A stretch of DNA of 64,000 bases from Methanospirillaceae archaeon (GTDB lineage: Archaea; Halobacteriota; Methanomicrobia; Methanomicrobiales; Methanospirillaceae). A program made the position numbers and the translations under genes. The stretch spans positions 1 through 64,000 of the forward strand of contig JAFGOM010000048.1 of NCBI GenBank assembly GCA_016926505.1. Reading direction: 5' to 3'. Shown here in pieces: positions 30,001 through 38,550 of this stretch. Numbering within the stretch: position 1 is the stretch's first letter; the number at the start of each line of letters is the position of its first letter. The notes under the pieces were generated by a model. That model was not told the DNA's origin. It searched no databases and saw only the letters and a list, made by a program, of their open reading frames with translations.

Positions 30001-30735
30001 GCTCTTGACCAGTTTATTGAGGCTGATAAGGGAAAGATACACTCAAAAGAGCCGGTTTCTGTTCTCAGGCAGATCTTCGAAGAGAAGGAGTCAGAGCACC
30101 GGTCTCTTGCTGATGCATGTACCCTGATTGCAGATAAGCTTGCCAGGAATGAAAAACTGTCATTAGAGCGAGAAAAACTCTCACAGACGCGTATCGCACA
30201 GCAAAAAGAATATGATCGCTGGTACCGGCTAAACCGGTTGATCGGATCCCATGACGGTAAGGCCTTCCGGACGTTTGCCCAGGGACTGACCTTTGAGGTG
30301 ATGATACATCATGCCAACCGGCAACTTGCAGAGATGACGGATCGGTATATCCTCTCCCGTAATCCTGATCCCAAAAACCCGCTCTTATTATCAGTCATCG
30401 ACACCTACCAGGCAGGAATCGTCAGGACTACGAAAAACCTTTCGGGAGGTGAGCGGTTTATCGTGAGTCTTGCTCTTGCACTTGGGCTCTCATCCATGGC
30501 AAGCACCAATGTACAGGTCGATTCTCTCTTTTTAGATGAAGGGTTTGGGAGCCTTGATGAGACCGCTCTTGAGATGGCCCTCTCCACCCTTGCCGGTCTG
30601 AAACAGAACGGAAAACTGATTGGTATTATATCCCATGTCCCGGCATTAAAAGAGCGGATCCCGACACAGATTGTAGTCGAGAAGGGAACCGGTGGAAGAA
30701 GCCGGCTCTCCGGTCCGGGGGTAACAGGGGGGTGA
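27061..30735 (+). CDS. sbcC: Exonuclease SbcC (Rad50-type SMC ATPase)
   Basis: A 1224-residue SMC-like ATPase partner of SbcD. The N-terminal Walker A is GPTGAGKTT (residues 37-45). Two long coiled-coil arms flank a zinc hook CPLC (C600 and C603) that joins two molecules. The C-terminal half carries the ABC signature LSGGERF (about 1124) and Walker B LFLDEGFGSLDE (about 1157). The ATPase head opens and closes to control the nuclease. Length and layout are normal and no defects are seen. The gene follows sbcD by nine bases. The role in end repair, hairpin removal or defence against foreign replicons is known for the family and not specific here. Confidence 0.93.
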   Translation: MKIKRIHFKNINSLAGVWSVDLTTSSYDTDGIFAITGPTGAGKTTILDAISLALYGRTPRLDRISQSSNEVMTRHTGECYAEIEFETREGRFISRFSQNRAHKRPDGELQQPKFEISDVKTGVILAEKKAEYTTIIEKLTGMTFHQFTRSIMLAQGEFAAFLDASDDDRGQILEQITGTGIYGDISIRVHEREVQERAELAVIENTIDQIPVMSREEEVVLRSDGSEKKEQMEHLKTEIEVLRADISSHTKMEEYRQEIIHLQRQQEDLAKKRENAALDLSRLSHAERARGGEAAYNTILNQRDNITSTHQEHKLCTEQIPLLTRAQDLAREEEEKSNTIFLLARKRGAEQAPVIRKVREYDIRIAHARDIVKSSGDECRTIAENICRYQDELQKNLAEKNRVQEIYERVTKFLQENQNDAGLETQFEPISILVSGITRQKEQYQKKERELSEGQEASVSAEESKQAAKARYCEISSKAEETQHQLEREEKLLSDILSDTDIPSWRRRLEDEKDRLKSLQDLKLVADDKKTAEDSLRCTGEEEMFLVVQQQEIQRLISDRELQKKTLADLIAEREMTARLIQRIAGFEDERNRLIKGSPCPLCGSCTHPYQEGCIPVDETIDTRLAADKEEMNRLIETITGFTSDLAAIGKECEIIRKKQKDLQELVPTLVSAMQKGAAALLPDSDMTDPDVITRETEQSNEAITRYTDIIKQAELQERAVRQAELSHTQILEKRGAANLAQQEATILWTQKKGDIERLEREIDAIRTEIQKTEEELDIITKPFYPAGCTADTAGEVLYILEQRRDQYRSWKRECDEQYYALERIEQDIRATTSRMQEAVDAHTEKEKRYLDEKSQCKRLVQERYDLFTDADPDEEENTLTRAIESAEKDLKAASEVRNRAENDRNNLVSKIATLQSAIEKNAIILTDLETAFSLWLPKAGFLDEASFCAARMPDEEYRRIQAVQEEIGNQETIVTTRISALDQFIEADKGKIHSKEPVSVLRQIFEEKESEHRSLADACTLIADKLARNEKLSLEREKLSQTRIAQQKEYDRWYRLNRLIGSHDGKAFRTFAQGLTFEVMIHHANRQLAEMTDRYILSRNPDPKNPLLLSVIDTYQAGIVRTTKNLSGGERFIVSLALALGLSSMASTNVQVDSLFLDEGFGSLDETALEMALSTLAGLKQNGKLIGIISHVPALKERIPTQIVVEKGTGGRSRLSGPGVTGG

Positions 30736-31040
30736 GAGAGTGCATCGGCCTGCAGCATGAAGGCCCGCCGCTCTGCGTTGTGAGTGGCGAACGCGATGCA
30801 TTCGAGTTCTTCGAGAACCTTGATCGGCATTGCATCAAAAAGGGTAGGAGTCATGCAAACACCCCTGCCGGCTGAGTGAGAGTGACAGGCTGCACGAGGC
30901 AAATGACCGCAATGGGTGCATATTTCCGCTCCCCTTCGATCAGAAGAGTAAACCAGTTCCCTGCTCAGGGTAATGTGCGGGATTTGCCAAAAAACAATGG
31001 AAATCAGATGTCAGAAAAAAGAAGAAGAATCATGTTATTG
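30736..31040. other. Intergenic region with a possible gene scrap
   Basis: On the minus strand, from an ATG near 30853, the frame MTPTLFDAMPIKVLEELECI continues for about 30 sensible codons before it runs into the antisense of sbcC. It may be the end of a lost gene, but I cannot name a family. Nothing else is recognisable. Confidence 0.3.
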
Positions 31041-31937
31041 TTACGTGACGTTCCCGTTCTTGAGATACGAATGGATGCGATCACCGACATTCTCTCTCAG
31101 GTTCTCGTAAAAAATTGCATAGTCATACATGTGGTAGACACCCTCAGGGAAGGTGACACTGCTCGCAGGCAATTCTTCAGGGTTGGATATGTTTGTTATC
31201 ACCAGTGCATTGTCCACTACCTGAGCCGCTGCAAAGTTTGGATATCTGTCCGGACTTTCGGGATGCTCGTGTTTGAAAAATGCTGCTTCACTATTCAGGG
31301 AAGCAGGTGCAAAGGTGGTATCGGTCTTCCAGGTCAGAGGATTTACCACAAACGTTCCCGGAATGATTGTTGGCCCCTCCTTCTCCTTTCCTTCTTCATC
31401 GGATATGGTGTTGTATGCAATAAAACAGCCCGTTTCCGTCGCATTTTCACTAATCTTCATAAGCGGATTTAGATCCAGATCCGACTGCGTGATCGAATAC
31501 CCAATAACATACGCCGCCACCAGTCTCTTCAGTGATTCGACATCACCGGTCAGCAGTTCTCCTGCCTTTGACAGTTCAACGACCCTGACCGACCCCTGAC
31601 TGTGGGCCGCGAGGATAATAGGTCGTTCTGCCTTATTGAAATGTTCCAGGAAATAGTCAAACGCACGGATAAGATCCTGCTGCCCCAGATCAAAGATAGG
31701 TTTCGCATCGGTTAACATCTGGGGATTGATTTTGACATTGTTCTGCCGGTAAAATGGTGCATAAATATTTGCCTGACTGTCAAAGATACTGGCCTGTTCC
31801 ACCAGTGTCCATTGTGCTTTCTTTCGTAATACCGGATCACTGATATCCATTAGATAGGTCGTATTATCTGAGAGAATGGTAGGATATACCCAGAACACAT
31901 CAACAGGCTGCTCTTCATCGCTGAAATATACGGGCAT
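31041..31937 (-). CDS. DUF3089 alpha/beta-hydrolase, 5' end uncertain
   Basis: A 298-residue (from the first ATG) DUF3089 protein of the alpha/beta-hydrolase fold. It has the nucleophile elbow AAHSQGS and the preceding IYAPFYRQ and VDVFWVYPT segments typical of the family. Coding character continues upstream of this ATG to about 32018 in the same frame (EYLPDAPDYTNPDSWLT, a normal N-terminal sequence for the family). An in-frame stop occurs there without any start or signal peptide between. The gene is therefore either 5'-truncated or frameshifted, or uses an unusual start. Family members are often lipoproteins, and that leader is missing here. The substrate is unknown. Confidence 0.72.
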   Translation of the reverse strand: MPVYFSDEEQPVDVFWVYPTILSDNTTYLMDISDPVLRKKAQWTLVEQASIFDSQANIYAPFYRQNNVKINPQMLTDAKPIFDLGQQDLIRAFDYFLEHFNKAERPIILAAHSQGSVRVVELSKAGELLTGDVESLKRLVAAYVIGYSITQSDLDLNPLMKISENATETGCFIAYNTISDEEGKEKEGPTIIPGTFVVNPLTWKTDTTFAPASLNSEAAFFKHEHPESPDRYPNFAAAQVVDNALVITNISNPEELPASSVTFPEGVYHMYDYAIFYENLRENVGDRIHSYLKNGNVT

Positions 31938-32270
31938 GGTGAGCCAGCTATCGGGATTGGTATAATCCGGGGCATCCGGCAGGTATTCACAATTTAAGGC
32001 CGTAATCGATGAGGGGATTGCACACCGTTATTGGGATCTCATTTTTCCGGACCCCGTTTCCTTTTCCTGCTGTTTTTCTGATTATCAGTTCACCCTGGCA
32101 TATGCCGGATCAGAGAAGAGTGAGAGAGATCAAAGCAATCCTGATACCGGATACCGACCGGCGGCCTGTTCGATCGTATATGACGCTCAATTAATGAGAT
32201 ACATGAAATACTACCCTGCAATCATCAGGCAATCCGATCTCTGCCTGTGAAATTTTCCTCCCAACAGATA

Positions 32271-32290
32271 TCATTAAATAAAAAACAGGT
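32271..32290 (+). promoter_or_regulatory. Possible TATA box for the PAS receptor gene
   Basis: An AT-rich TCATTAAATAAAAAAC sequence lies about 30 bases before the ATG at 32312. That spacing would place transcription start close to the start codon. Confidence 0.35.
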
Positions 32291-32311
32291 AAGTATGGTG
32301 TACTGATAATT

Positions 32312-34219
32312 ATGGTTTACCATCGCCGGATTTTCAGGTCTCTTTCCGGAACCCTTGCTGCAGTAATTCTTATCCTCCTTTTTATCTCGTTCTTTGCCCT
32401 TACCTCATACTGGTACCTTGATGAGCTGAAGAATGTCGACCAGGATTATCAGGACAAGCAGATGATCACTCATGAAATCCTGAAACAGTCAGTCATCTGG
32501 ATAGATCGGGGTATATCCCTTTATGAACTGCAGTATGAGCCTGACCTCACAACCGCGATGGAGATGTATCAGCAGGAATACGAAATAAGCAGTGGAGATC
32601 CGGCACGGATTGATTATACCGGTCTTCAGGATCGGATTGAGCAAAGACTCAATGGTACATGGAACCTCTACCTGATCGATACCGGTGTGGTTACCCATAC
32701 CACGTTCCCTGATGACCGTGGACTTGATTTTACGCAGTATCCCTCCCTTTTTGAGCAGTATAAAGGTTTTATCAGGAACGGGAACCTGGTCATTGACCGG
32801 GGAGTCATGGGTTTTGCACCAGGAGCACCGACACGGAAATTTGCCTACCAGGGAACCCGGGACCGGCGGTATCTCCTCGAGATAAGCAGAAACATTGAAC
32901 AGTACCGCCCCGCTACAAAGGCCTCTTACCGTGAACTTGCCGGTACGGTCGGCGAAGTCAACCCATACCTGATCTCGGTTACCATCTACAACTCACAGGG
33001 AGATGTTGTTGCCGGGCAGTCACAGCCGGAAGAAGAGAGAGAATCCTCTTCTGATACCAAAAAACAGGTGAGAAAAACATTTTCTGCAAAAAATGATACC
33101 TGGAAACAGTATCCGGACAAAAAGAGAGAGGTTGCATATCTCTTCCTTCCGGTTGAAGAGACCGGAGCCCCCTCAACCCCGATGATGCATCTCGTGGCAA
33201 AGATTGTCTTTACGACCGAAAAAATGCAACACGACTGGTTCTGGTTAACCCTGCTCTATATTGCGCTTCTTACCATCACAACATGTGGAGGATTCCTTAC
33301 TGCATATCTGGTATCACGACACCTGACACGACCATTAAACCAAATCGGTGATGACGTGGATCAGATCGCAGCCGGTGATCTCAACCATCCCATCAGGTCA
33401 ACCGGAACCCGCGAGACCGAACGAATTGAGCATTCCATATCCCGCATGGTAGCAAATCTTAAAGAGAATATCGAATCGCTGAATCTCAGTCAGGATAAAT
33501 TAAAAAAAGAACTCTTTATGCGGAAAAAAGCAGAGGAACAATACTGGCATCTTTTTGATTCTGCCCGTGATGCGATATTTCTTCTCGAAGACGAGGTTAT
33601 TAAGGAAGCAAACCGTCAGGCACAAATCCTGCTCGGCAGGATGCGGGATAAATTCATCGGAAAGCCACTGTCTGATTTTACACAGATTCCCGAACATGCA
33701 GGCAGTGACGGTGTAACCGGAGACGAATCAGAATCCAAAAAAGAGAGCCTGAATCTATCCCTCCACCCTTTTCATACATCGGGATTTTTTAACCTTACCT
33801 TTATCAGGCCTGACGGGACCGTTGTTGAGACGAAAACCTCAATTAACACGATACAAATACGGGATGAGATTATTACCCAGGTTATCGTCAGGGATGTGAC
33901 AGAACTCAATGAATTATACCGGCACGAACATGATGCAATATCCAGACTTGAAGAGAACCTAGTACAACTTGCAACCATTAATGACAATATCCGAAATCCC
34001 TTAACGATTATTGCAACCATCGCAGGAATGCTGGATGAGGAGACCGAAGAGAAATTAACAGAACAGGTTTCCCGGATTGACCAGCTGGTCACCAATATTG
34101 ATCGTGGTTTTATCGGAACAGAGAAGGTACGGATGTATCTGCGCAAGCATTACAGCATCAGGCATCAGAGATTGGAAGACACCCCAGACAATAGTGAGAT
34201 AAAAGACGGAATTGAATGA
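32312..34219 (+). CDS. Membrane PAS sensor with HAMP and degenerate histidine-kinase dimerisation region
   Basis: The 635-residue protein has a transmembrane helix (about 13-32), an extracytoplasmic sensor region to about 305, and a second helix (about 310-335). A HAMP domain follows (SRHLTRPLNQIGDDVDQIAAGDL), then a PAS domain from about residue 408 (YWHLFDSARDAIFLLEDEV). After the PAS domain comes a HisKA-like helix pair containing NDNIRNPLTIIATIAG. In active kinases this position is H-D/E-I-R-N-P-L, so the phosphorylatable histidine is replaced by asparagine. No HATPase_c domain follows; the protein ends about 80 residues later. It may partner another kinase, as seen for partial sensors in methanogens, or be inactive in phosphotransfer. 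Confidence 0.78.
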   Translation: MVYHRRIFRSLSGTLAAVILILLFISFFALTSYWYLDELKNVDQDYQDKQMITHEILKQSVIWIDRGISLYELQYEPDLTTAMEMYQQEYEISSGDPARIDYTGLQDRIEQRLNGTWNLYLIDTGVVTHTTFPDDRGLDFTQYPSLFEQYKGFIRNGNLVIDRGVMGFAPGAPTRKFAYQGTRDRRYLLEISRNIEQYRPATKASYRELAGTVGEVNPYLISVTIYNSQGDVVAGQSQPEEERESSSDTKKQVRKTFSAKNDTWKQYPDKKREVAYLFLPVEETGAPSTPMMHLVAKIVFTTEKMQHDWFWLTLLYIALLTITTCGGFLTAYLVSRHLTRPLNQIGDDVDQIAAGDLNHPIRSTGTRETERIEHSISRMVANLKENIESLNLSQDKLKKELFMRKKAEEQYWHLFDSARDAIFLLEDEVIKEANRQAQILLGRMRDKFIGKPLSDFTQIPEHAGSDGVTGDESESKKESLNLSLHPFHTSGFFNLTFIRPDGTVVETKTSINTIQIRDEIITQVIVRDVTELNELYRHEHDAISRLEENLVQLATINDNIRNPLTIIATIAGMLDEETEEKLTEQVSRIDQLVTNIDRGFIGTEKVRMYLRKHYSIRHQRLEDTPDNSEIKDGIE

Positions 34220-34400
34220 ACAGGCAAATCCCCTGACCTTTTTGTATCACGAAAAAAGAGATTCATTATCAGGAACGATTCTTTACTGCAGAGCAGAACC
34301 ATTCATTACACCCTTCATAAAAAAGTTTAAACCCCATGTCGAATTGGGAGAATCGATTACTCTATCCCCCCTTCGACTTTAATGAATCGTGGACTGCCGT

Positions 34401-34417
34401 CATACTGCTGCAGTATG
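34401..34417. promoter_or_regulatory. Perfect inverted repeat, possible operator
   Basis: CATACTGC-T-GCAGTATG is an 8-bp palindrome with a single central base, about 140 bases upstream of the propeller gene start-up region. A dimeric regulator could bind it, but no regulator gene is adjacent. Confidence 0.35.
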
Positions 34418-34554
34418 AAATTTTACCATAACAAAGGATATTTCCCTTTCAAAATCCCTTATCAGTTCCAGGACGATAATCTTTGACACCCGGGAGAGAA
34501 TCAGCACAAACTGTTAATAGATTCAAAGAATATAAAAATATCAGGGAGACACGG

Positions 34555-34590
34555 ATGAAGCATCACTTTTATCACCGTATCATCACGTAA
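34555..34590 (+). promoter_or_regulatory. Eleven-codon His-rich leader ORF
   Basis: ATG at 34555 opens an 11-codon ORF (MKHHFYHRIIT) preceded at good spacing by AGGGAGA and by a TATA-like box about 20 bases further up. It ends 15 bases before the start of the secreted propeller gene. It may be a translated leader; its meaning is inference. Confidence 0.3.
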
Positions 34591-34605
34591 AGAAGTGGTA
34601 ACCCC

Positions 34606-35721
34606 ATGAAATATAGATATCAGGCAGCAGCCATCCTTCTTCTGGTCATCATCATCGGAACCGGTGTAGCATTTGCCCAACCACCCCAGGGACCAGGGAG
34701 TCAGGATCAGCAGGGAGCAGGACCCGGTATGCAGCAGGGTCCGGGGATGAGTCAGGGTGCACCCGGGATGCAACAAGGAAGGATTAAACTGGGATCTGAT
34801 AACGCCATAACCCAGGGACCGTATGTTCATTCCATTACCAGTGCCGTCAGTGCTGATGGGATTACCTACGCCACCAGCGGAACCATTATCCTGCAGCATG
34901 CCTCGGTTCCTGCAGCAGTTCTGGCACCTGATGGCCGTATCTTTCTGTACTATGTTGATGCCTCAGATATTATGCAGAATAAACCTGAATCAACTGAAAT
35001 TGCCATATCACAAGATGGTGGAATTACTTTTACACCATACGATCTGACTATTGAGGGTATCCCGACCGATAAGGCCCTTGATCCCGCTGTTGTCATCCTT
35101 CCCGATGGCAGGTACCGGCTGTATTATTATGCGTCAGACAAGGAACCTACAGGACAGAATGATGCACATGAGATCAGGTCTGCGATATCAGAAGACGGAA
35201 TAACATTCTCCGATGAGGGAGTTGCATTTCTCTGGCCGGGTCTTGTTGATCCCGACGTCTGGTGGAACGGTACAGCATGGAACATGTATGTCTACTCCAT
35301 TGCCCAGGGCCAGACGATCATCGCCACCAGTGATGACGGGGTACATTTCACCTACAAAGAACCTCTCGACCTGAAGAATATCGGAACAACAGGACCGGTT
35401 CTTCTTGATGACGGATCATTCCGGTTATATGCATTCGAACAGAACCAGGAAGGAAACATCATCAGTTTCCGGTCAGAGGACGGGATTACCTGGAATCGGG
35501 AACCCGGCGTCAGGATAGAAAAACCAAAATCTGCTATGATCTCTGACCCATCTGCCGTACACCTTCCAGACGGATCATGGATGCTCTTCTACAAACTCGC
35601 ACCCCAGCCAGCCATGCAGAACCAGCCTGTTTCAGAGGCTAAAGGTATCAGCCAGCAGGGTCCGGGGATGCAGGGGCAGAATCAGCCGGGGATGACAGGA
35701 CCGGGCGGAAGAGCACCATAA
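34606..35721 (+). CDS. Secreted beta-propeller protein (glycosidase/sialidase-like fold)
   Basis: This 371-residue protein has a signal peptide (about residues 1-24, ending AFA). A Gln/Gly/Pro/Met-rich low-complexity linker follows (about 25-65), then repeated strand motifs such as ISQDGGITFTPYD, AVVILPDGRYRLYYY, ISEDGITFSDEG and SEDGITWNREPG. These are Asp-box/GH43-like blades of a propeller. A second Gly/Gln/Pro/Met-rich tail closes it. The fold is typical of extracellular carbohydrate-active or binding proteins. I cannot locate a full catalytic triad, so enzyme activity is not claimed. It is a single gene with its own leader region. Confidence 0.72.
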   Translation: MKYRYQAAAILLLVIIIGTGVAFAQPPQGPGSQDQQGAGPGMQQGPGMSQGAPGMQQGRIKLGSDNAITQGPYVHSITSAVSADGITYATSGTIILQHASVPAAVLAPDGRIFLYYVDASDIMQNKPESTEIAISQDGGITFTPYDLTIEGIPTDKALDPAVVILPDGRYRLYYYASDKEPTGQNDAHEIRSAISEDGITFSDEGVAFLWPGLVDPDVWWNGTAWNMYVYSIAQGQTIIATSDDGVHFTYKEPLDLKNIGTTGPVLLDDGSFRLYAFEQNQEGNIISFRSEDGITWNREPGVRIEKPKSAMISDPSAVHLPDGSWMLFYKLAPQPAMQNQPVSEAKGISQQGPGMQGQNQPGMTGPGGRAP

Positions 35722-35782
35722 TACCTTTACCAGGTAAAACGATACCATTTTTAATCTTTTGACAATTTAAACAATTTTCCTG

Positions 35783-35811
35783 CCGTTCCTGGCATTATAT
35801 TCAGGGAACGG
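35783..35811 (+). terminator. Hairpin after the propeller gene
   Basis: CCGTTCC(TG) and (CAG)GGAACGG form a stem of at least seven pairs around an AT-rich loop, about 60 bases past the stop of the propeller gene. It may be a transcript-end hairpin or a regulatory stem. Confidence 0.35.
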
Positions 35812-35904
35812 TGATACCATACCAGATCAGGATAAATTCCTATCAGGGCGTGATTGCCCTTACCGGAATAGTATTATTTCAGTGAGCAGAGCATACTGCA
35901 GCTC

Positions 35905-36882
35905 ATGAGGATTACCATCCTTGGAACCGAGTCACTCGGGGTTCGGGGTCTGTGTTGCCGGATACAAACCCACAAACACGACATTCTCATCGATCCGGGT
36001 GTTGCTCTTGGATATCTTCGTCATGGCCTGCTTCCCCATCCCTGCCAGGTGGCAGTGGGTAATACAATAAGAAAAGAGATCATCTCTGCTTTTTCACACG
36101 CTTCTGATATTATCTTCAGCCATTATCACGGAGATCATGTCCCGCTTTTATGTGCAAATCCATACCAACTCTCTCTCAAAGAGGTATCAGGTACAACCGG
36201 CATTAAATTCTGGTGCAAAGGACCGGAGGCAATCTCACCAGTCTCCCGTAAGCGAAGAACTGACTGCCTTTCTACTCTGAAAGGGACACACATCGATGCC
36301 GAAGGGATTCGTCAGGATTGTTTCTTTTTTTCATCAGCAGTACCCCATGGCATATCAGGATCAGCCCAGGGCAGCGTGATGATGAGCGGTATCAGTGAAG
36401 GGAATACCCGGTTTGTCCATGCATCTGACATTCAGATGCGTAACAAGCAGGCAATCGAGTGTATTCTGTCATGGGATCCAACGATCGTGATCGCTTCAGG
36501 ACCCCCTCTGTATCATACCACGGTATCAAAACAGGATCTGCATCATGCAGAAAAGTTTGTGATGGCCATTGCTGATACCGCAGATACCCTGATACTTGAT
36601 CATCACCTGCTGCGAAGTGATAAAGGATGCCGGTGGTTGGATCAGATATCAGAAAAAGCAGGTGGTAATGTCATGTCTGCTGCAGAATTTTCGGGCAGGA
36701 GATTATTGCTCCTGGAGGCATACCGAAAAGCACTATACCAGGAGATCCCGGTTCCTTCCGGCTGGCATGATGCATATGCACAGGGAAGAATTGATTGCAC
36801 TGATTTCATGATACACCCTGAAATCCTTGAGAGGATATGTCATACCGCCAGAACTCGTGAATCCGGCTGTCAAACCGGATGA
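35905..36882 (+). CDS. UPF0282-type metallo-beta-lactamase-fold hydrolase
   Basis: A 325-residue protein of the archaeal UPF0282 metallo-beta-lactamase-like family. It opens with ITILGTESLGVRGLCC, carries the metal-binding motif SHYHGDHVPL (about residues 72-81), and has RFVHASDIQ and LILDHHLLRSD further along. Together these contribute the histidines and aspartates of the dinuclear metal site. The whole family length is covered. No partner gene is adjacent, and the biological substrate of UPF0282 proteins is not established. Confidence 0.82.
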   Translation: MRITILGTESLGVRGLCCRIQTHKHDILIDPGVALGYLRHGLLPHPCQVAVGNTIRKEIISAFSHASDIIFSHYHGDHVPLLCANPYQLSLKEVSGTTGIKFWCKGPEAISPVSRKRRTDCLSTLKGTHIDAEGIRQDCFFFSSAVPHGISGSAQGSVMMSGISEGNTRFVHASDIQMRNKQAIECILSWDPTIVIASGPPLYHTTVSKQDLHHAEKFVMAIADTADTLILDHHLLRSDKGCRWLDQISEKAGGNVMSAAEFSGRRLLLLEAYRKALYQEIPVPSGWHDAYAQGRIDCTDFMIHPEILERICHTARTRESGCQTG

Positions 36883-37274
36883 CGACAAAACCTGCGATTC
36901 CCTTACCTGAAAAATAGATTGTATCATCACCTCTTTACCGTATCACTACCACAAAATTCCTCATTCATCAGGAAACAAACGTTTTCTCCCCTTTCTCAAA
37001 CAGAGCAATTCCTGAGTATATCATTGGACAGCTCTGCCAAACGATTAAACGGCGCCAGATGAGAAAGAAGGATTGGATACCATCGAACGATAGCCCTGAA
37101 AAGTCACCATTATCAATACATCAGAAAAAACTGAAAGTCAATATAATCCGATCGGGGGGAGATGATCCTGATCTGTTACAATATCACTGTTTCGTCAGGT
37201 GGATAATCTTTGATAAATGCGGCATGAAATTAAAAACCAAGAGTATTATTACCATCTCATCCAATCCCCCTATT
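36883..37274. other. Intergenic region before the MFS gene
   Basis: A reading frame open from 37059 joins the transporter frame but its 72 codons are polar, Lys/Ile-rich and unlike a transporter N-terminus, so I treat the stretch as non-coding. The 36950-37050 part is AT-rich. Confidence 0.35.
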
Positions 37275-38468
37275 ATGACAAAACATTTCTCTCACGGACC
37301 ATTATACATCCTGCTCATATCGGTATTTCTGGGAATGCTTGGTCTGGGAATTGTTCTTCCCCTTCTCCCGATATTTGTTCAGGATTTCCAGGCAGACGTA
37401 TTCTGGGTCGGGGCTCTCTTCGCCGGCTACGGGCTTTCCCGGATCCTGTTTACCCCGTCTATCGGGAGTCTTTCGGATCGCTACGGAAAAAAATGGTTTA
37501 TTACCGGGGGACTCGGACTCTACACCCTTGTATCCCTCTGGTATATCTTCCCGGGCTCAATCTATGAACTCTTCGCGATCCGGTTCATTCACGGTATCGC
37601 ATCTGCCATGATAAGCTCGGTCTCGATGTCATATGTCGGAGACATCACCCCGAAAGGGAAAGAAGGAGCATACCAGGGGACTTTTTCTAATGCATTCTAC
37701 CTGGGACTCGGATGTGGTCCAATCATCGGGGGGGTCATCTACAGCACAATGAATATGACTATGGTCTTTGTTCTGATGGCCATTATGTCTTTTATCCCGT
37801 TCCTCCTCTGCATCAGGTTTTTACCTGAGTCAAAACCACAGTACCGTAACCCCCCGCAATTGTGGAAAGCATTGATCCATCCCCGGATGCAGGCAGTACT
37901 CTTCTTCCGATTCATGAGTACCATATCCTACTCTGCATTCATGGTCTTTATTCCCGTCCTTGCCGCCACTCAGGATGGATTTTCAACCACCATAGTGGGG
38001 ATCATCATCGCTGCAGAAGTGCTCTCCATGGCTATGGGCCAGCAGTTCTTTGGAAAGATGGCTGATCGACAGAAGCGATCGCATATGATAATTGTCGGTA
38101 CGGTGATGGTGTCATTCGGAACCATCGCACTAATCTGGGTAAAACTGCTTCCCGGGGTATTGGTGATAGCCCTGTTAATCGGGGTCGGCAATGCCATTGC
38201 CATCGCTGCCGCTACCACTGTTGTTGCACTTGACGGCCGGACACTCGGTCAGGGTGTTGCAATGGGGGCTTTTAATACCGTTATGAGCATCGGGATCGTA
38301 GTCCCGCCGCTCATCTTCGGGGTGGTTTTGACTGCCTGGGGAATTGATTCGGTCTTTCTTATCGCCGGCCTGGTCTCCCTTCTGGCTCTTCCTCCGTTCT
38401 GGCTGCTGGTACGTAGAAGCAGGCGGTTGTTGCCTCCCCTGCCCCGGGGGGAGAGAGGTCCTGAATAG
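37275..38468 (+). CDS. Major facilitator superfamily transporter
   Basis: From the ATG at 37275 the protein has 397 residues and 12 predicted membrane segments. The MFS loop motif GSLSDRYGKKW lies between helices 2 and 3 and a weaker repeat, FGKMADRQKRS, in the second half. SVSMSYVGDITPKGKEG between helices 4 and 5 is typical of drug/sugar-type MFS exporters. A longer reading from 37059 adds 72 soluble residues that families of this size lack. No regulator or partner is adjacent. The substrate cannot be predicted; drug or metabolite efflux is a common role. Confidence 0.85.
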   Translation: MTKHFSHGPLYILLISVFLGMLGLGIVLPLLPIFVQDFQADVFWVGALFAGYGLSRILFTPSIGSLSDRYGKKWFITGGLGLYTLVSLWYIFPGSIYELFAIRFIHGIASAMISSVSMSYVGDITPKGKEGAYQGTFSNAFYLGLGCGPIIGGVIYSTMNMTMVFVLMAIMSFIPFLLCIRFLPESKPQYRNPPQLWKALIHPRMQAVLFFRFMSTISYSAFMVFIPVLAATQDGFSTTIVGIIIAAEVLSMAMGQQFFGKMADRQKRSHMIIVGTVMVSFGTIALIWVKLLPGVLVIALLIGVGNAIAIAAATTVVALDGRTLGQGVAMGAFNTVMSIGIVVPPLIFGVVLTAWGIDSVFLIAGLVSLLALPPFWLLVRRSRRLLPPLPRGERGPE

Positions 38469-38550
38469 GAAAAAACTGATAAAGCACCAGCCATTCATGA
38501 AAAACGTTTCAATTGTGCATAATGTCTTCTGAAAAGAAATTATTATCATT

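Larger units (their letters stand above)
34220..34605. other. Intergenic region with an inverted repeat and a leader ORF
   Basis: The 386-base gap carries a perfect 8-bp inverted repeat (34401-34417), a TATA-like run at about 34530-34540 and an 11-codon ORF just ahead of the propeller gene. No RNA gene is recognised. Confidence 0.4.

Noticed and set aside
30405-30902. 165-codon minus-strand ORF over the end of sbcC
   Set aside because: Most of it is antisense to the conserved ATPase head of SbcC; only its first third, outside sbcC, has any coding look.
37059-37274. 72-codon extension of the MFS transporter
   Set aside because: Polar, unconserved sequence; family members begin near the internal ATG.
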